A stretch of DNA of 7,965 bases from DATKEU01 sp035544495 (lineage in GTDB: Bacteria > Myxococcota_A > Polyangia > Fen-1088), in contig DATKEU010000184.1 in assembly GCA_035544495.1 (NCBI GenBank), forward strand, positions 1-7,965, read 5' to 3'. Below the pieces are notes generated by a model. That model was given only the letters and a program-made list of their open reading frames with translations. It searched no databases and was not told the origin of the DNA. The position numbers were made by a program, and so were the translations under genes. Position 1 is the stretch's first letter. Every line of letters begins with the position of its first letter. This document shows, in pieces, positions 6,161-7,965 of the stretch.

Positions 6161-6204
6161 GAAAGCTCGTTCGAGGAAAGCTCGTTCGAGGAAAGCTCGT
6201 TCGA
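6161..6204. repeat. Three tandem copies of a 15-bp repeat
   Basis: The unit GAAAGCTCGTTCGAG occurs at 6161-6175 and 6176-6190, with a third copy at 6191-6204 lacking the last base, followed by AATTTC. The copies are identical. Each unit contains the inverted arms CTCG and CGAG around TT, and neighbouring units can also pair CGAG with CTCG. The array starts 3 bp after the second hairpin and ends 10 bp before the TolC stop codon. No coding role is assigned. The short unit and the identity of copies fit a variable-number tandem repeat or the end of an intergenic repeat element. Confidence 0.92.
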
Positions 6205-6214
6205 AATTTCCTGA

Positions 6215-7573
6215 CTAGCCCTGGCCCAGCGCTTTCAGCAGCTGGGCGCGCGCGACGCCCAGCTGGAATTCGGCCTGCAGCTTCTGCACGCCGGCGTTGG
6301 TGAGGGCCAGCTGAGCGTCGCCGAGCTCGACGGCGTTGCCGACGCCGGTCTGATAGCGGGCCTCCGCCAGGCGCAGGCGCTCGCGGGCGTTGGTCAGCGC
6401 CTTGTCGGCGGCCACGATGGCCGCCTTCGACGACGTCAGGGCGAGGCGTGCCTGCTCGACCTCCAGGGTGATCTGCTGGCGCTGCAGATCGACGCCGGCG
6501 CGCAGGTTGTCCAGGTTGGCGCTGTCCTCATGCAGGCGCCCGCGTTCGAGTCCGCCCTCCAGCAGCGCCCAGCTCAGCGACAGCCCGCCGTTCAGTACCC
6601 AGCTGTCGGGCAGTCCATCGGGACGGCGATAGCTGGCGCCGCCGGTCAGGCTCAGCGCCGGGCCGAAGCTCCCCTTGACGGCGCGGATGGCCAGCTCCGC
6701 CGCGCGCAGCTGCTCCGCCAGCGAGCGCATCTCGGGGCGCGCCGCCAGCGCCTGATCGGTCAGCGCTTCCGGACGCGCGTCCTCGCCGGCGACGGGGGCC
6801 AGCGTCTCGTCCGTGACGTCGAAGTCGGCGGTGCCGTCGACGCCCATGGCCTGGCGCAGCTGGGCGCGCGCGGTGGCATAGTTGCTCTGGGCGTTGATGA
6901 GCTGCAGCTCGGCGGTGGCCTGATCGGAGCGCGCCTGGGCGAGATCGATCTCGGGGCGCGTCCCGACCTCGACGAAGGCCTGCACCTGCGCCAGGTGGCG
7001 GTTCTGGTTCTCCAGCGCCTCGCGCGCCACCCCGACCAGCGCCTTGTTGGCGCGCGCGCCGAAGAAGGCGGTGCGCACGTTCAGGATCACCGCCATGCCC
7101 GTCGCCTGCTCCGTCTCGCGCTGCGCCCTCTCGGTGGCCTGCGCGCCCCGCCACTTCGACCAGTTTTGCCCGAAGTCGAAGATGAGCTGCGACGCCGTCG
7201 CGCCCGCCGATAACACCGTCGGGGCGGAGGCGCCCACCACGGTGGCGCCGCCGCCGCCGCTGCTGGCGACCGCGCTGCCGTTCGTGCTGTAGTCGAAACG
7301 AAGGTACGAAGCGGTGCCGCCCAGCTGGGGCAGAAGCGGCGCGCGCGCCTGGTCGGCGCGCCCCGCCGCCACCTCGGACTGGGCGTGGGCCTGGCGCAGC
7401 TGCGGCTGGCGCGCGCGCGCGATGCGAACCGCCTCGTCCAGCGACAGCTCGCGCGGGAGCTCGTCGCTGGGTGCGGCCGCCGCCGCCGCCACCAGCGGCC
7501 AGGTGCATCCGATCAGGATCAGCACGCCGAGGGGGAAGATCGATCGTCGCTCTCGCTGTCGCTGTCGCTTCAT
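6215..7573 (-). CDS. TolC-family outer-membrane efflux protein
   Basis: Outer-membrane channel that spans the outer membrane and periplasm as the exit duct of a tripartite exporter. The 452-aa product is of normal family size and has the two-fold OEP repeat. The first repeat ends in VEVGTRPEIDLAQARSDQAT (201-220) and the second in YQTGVGNAVELGDAQLALTN (407-426), the paired helix motifs of TolC proteins. Predicted beta segments lie at about 85-96, 125-138, 308-320 and 325-341, with long Ala/Gln/Glu-rich helices between. The N-terminus has a basic region and a hydrophobic segment to about 34. It offers both a lipobox, LIGC (20-23), and an AAA-type signal peptidase I site near 30-34, so lipoprotein status is uncertain. 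Its ATG overlaps the stop of the upstream permease gene (ATGA, 7570-7573), which implies co-transcription and translational coupling. The cargo is not evident. Confidence 0.95.
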   Translation of the reverse strand: MKRQRQRERRSIFPLGVLILIGCTWPLVAAAAAAPSDELPRELSLDEAVRIARARQPQLRQAHAQSEVAAGRADQARAPLLPQLGGTASYLRFDYSTNGSAVASSGGGGATVVGASAPTVLSAGATASQLIFDFGQNWSKWRGAQATERAQRETEQATGMAVILNVRTAFFGARANKALVGVAREALENQNRHLAQVQAFVEVGTRPEIDLAQARSDQATAELQLINAQSNYATARAQLRQAMGVDGTADFDVTDETLAPVAGEDARPEALTDQALAARPEMRSLAEQLRAAELAIRAVKGSFGPALSLTGGASYRRPDGLPDSWVLNGGLSLSWALLEGGLERGRLHEDSANLDNLRAGVDLQRQQITLEVEQARLALTSSKAAIVAADKALTNARERLRLAEARYQTGVGNAVELGDAQLALTNAGVQKLQAEFQLGVARAQLLKALGQG

Positions 7574-7965
7574 TCGAACCTCAGCGCGTCGATCGGATCC
7601 AGACGCGAAGCCTTGCGCGCCGGGTACAGGCCGAAGCCGATGCCCACCAGCGCCGAGAAGCCGACCGCGATGAAGATGACGTCGGGCCGGATCAGCAGCG
7701 GCCAGGCAAAGCGCGACGCCAGCTGCTGCGCCAGCAGCAGGCCCAGGCCCACGCCGATCACGCCGCCCGCCACCGACAGCGCCAGCGCCTCGGTCAGGAA
7801 CTGGGCCAGGATGTCCCGCCGCCGCGCGCCCACCGCCATGCGCACGCCGATCTCGCGCGTCCGCTCGGTCACGCTCACCAGCATGATGTTCATCACCCCC
7901 ACGCCGCCCACCAGCAGGGCCACGCTCGACAGCGCAAACAGCAGACCGAACAGTCCAAAGGTCAG
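7570..7965 (-). CDS. MacB-like ABC transporter permease, C-terminal part (5' end outside window)
   Basis: Only the last 131 residues are visible; the frame is open to the right edge, so the N-terminal ATPase or first membrane segment cannot be judged. The visible part is the C-terminal FtsX-type domain: a membrane segment ending in VGGVGVMNIMLVSVTERT, the cytoplasmic REIGVRMAVGARRRDILAQF coupling region, a second segment (ALALSVAGGVIGVGLGLLLA), a third (VIFIAVGFSALVGIGFGLYP), and the family-typical end ARKASRLDPIDALRFE. MacB-type permeases drive mechanotransmission export of peptides, toxins or drugs from the periplasm with a MacA adaptor and TolC. The directly overlapping TolC gene supports this type over the LolC/E or FtsX types. 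GTG at 7921-7923 is internal, not the real start. The adaptor gene is expected further right. Confidence 0.92.
   Translation of the reverse strand: MTFGLFGLLFALSSVALLVGGVGVMNIMLVSVTERTREIGVRMAVGARRRDILAQFLTEALALSVAGGVIGVGLGLLLAQQLASRFAWPLLIRPDVIFIAVGFSALVGIGFGLYPARKASRLDPIDALRFE
7579..7583 (-). promoter_or_regulatory. Shine-Dalgarno site of the TolC gene, inside the permease gene
   Basis: Read on the - strand this is TGAGG, 5 bases before the ATG at 7573. It lies within the last codons of the permease gene and supports the chosen start. Together with the ATGA overlap it points to coupled translation. Confidence 0.55.

Noticed and set aside
6161..6204. Tandem repeat as a CRISPR array or phage attachment site
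   Set aside because: Units are 15 bp with no spacers, no cas gene is present, and there is no integrase or tRNA nearby.
5903..6214. Open frame ending in a repeated EESSF peptide
   Set aside because: The peptide repeat is only the 15-bp tandem repeat read in frame; the front part is an out-of-frame reading of the DUF488 gene.
1..7965. RNA genes, insertion sequences, toxin-antitoxin or defence genes
   Set aside because: Reading both strands gave no tRNA or rRNA pattern, no transposase or inverted terminal repeats, and no nuclease or defence-type domains; composition is even across the window.

Overview
This is a very GC-rich stretch of bacterial chromosome with dense, ordinary gene content. 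Several traits fit a Gram-negative delta-proteobacterial lineage such as Myxococcota: a TolC-type outer-membrane protein beside a MacB-type permease, a large HYR-domain secreted protein, an exported MsrB-MsrA fusion, and small proteins starting with TTG or GTG. This placement is inference from gene content and composition; no phylogenetic marker is present.

Layout, left to right. (1) The 3' part of a large secreted or surface protein, cut by the left edge, with Gly- and Pro-rich linkers, Ig-like modules, four tandem HYR domains and a C-terminal PxKF-type module. (2) After a 76-bp gap holding a perfect 14-bp palindrome, an exported two-domain methionine sulfoxide reductase (MsrB then MsrA). 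(3) A small membrane-anchored or secreted protein with one CxxCH motif, possibly a monohaem c-type cytochrome. (4) A cytoplasmic-looking CE4/NodB polysaccharide deacetylase. (5) A DUF488 (YeaO-like) protein. Genes 3 to 5 are closely spaced on the + strand, use TTG, TTG and GTG starts and lack clear Shine-Dalgarno sequences; two have a -10-like hexamer just upstream of the start, which suggests leaderless transcripts. (6) A 176-bp convergent intergenic region with two GC-rich hairpins and a 15-bp tandem repeat. (7) On the - strand, a TolC-family efflux protein whose ATG overlaps the stop codon of (8) a MacB-like ABC permease that runs off the right edge.

How they may work together. The permease and the TolC protein are the clearest functional pair: they look like part of a tripartite MacA-MacB-TolC type exporter, with the adaptor expected beyond the right edge. 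The secreted MsrB/A would repair oxidised methionine in envelope proteins. Its MsrB half lacks both the resolving cysteine and the zinc cysteines, so its electron donor is an open question, made more interesting by the CxxCH protein encoded next to it. I found no convincing novel defence, mobile or biosynthetic system. The most notable points are this redox pairing, the probable leaderless starts, the intergenic repeats and the extra cysteine pair in one HYR domain.
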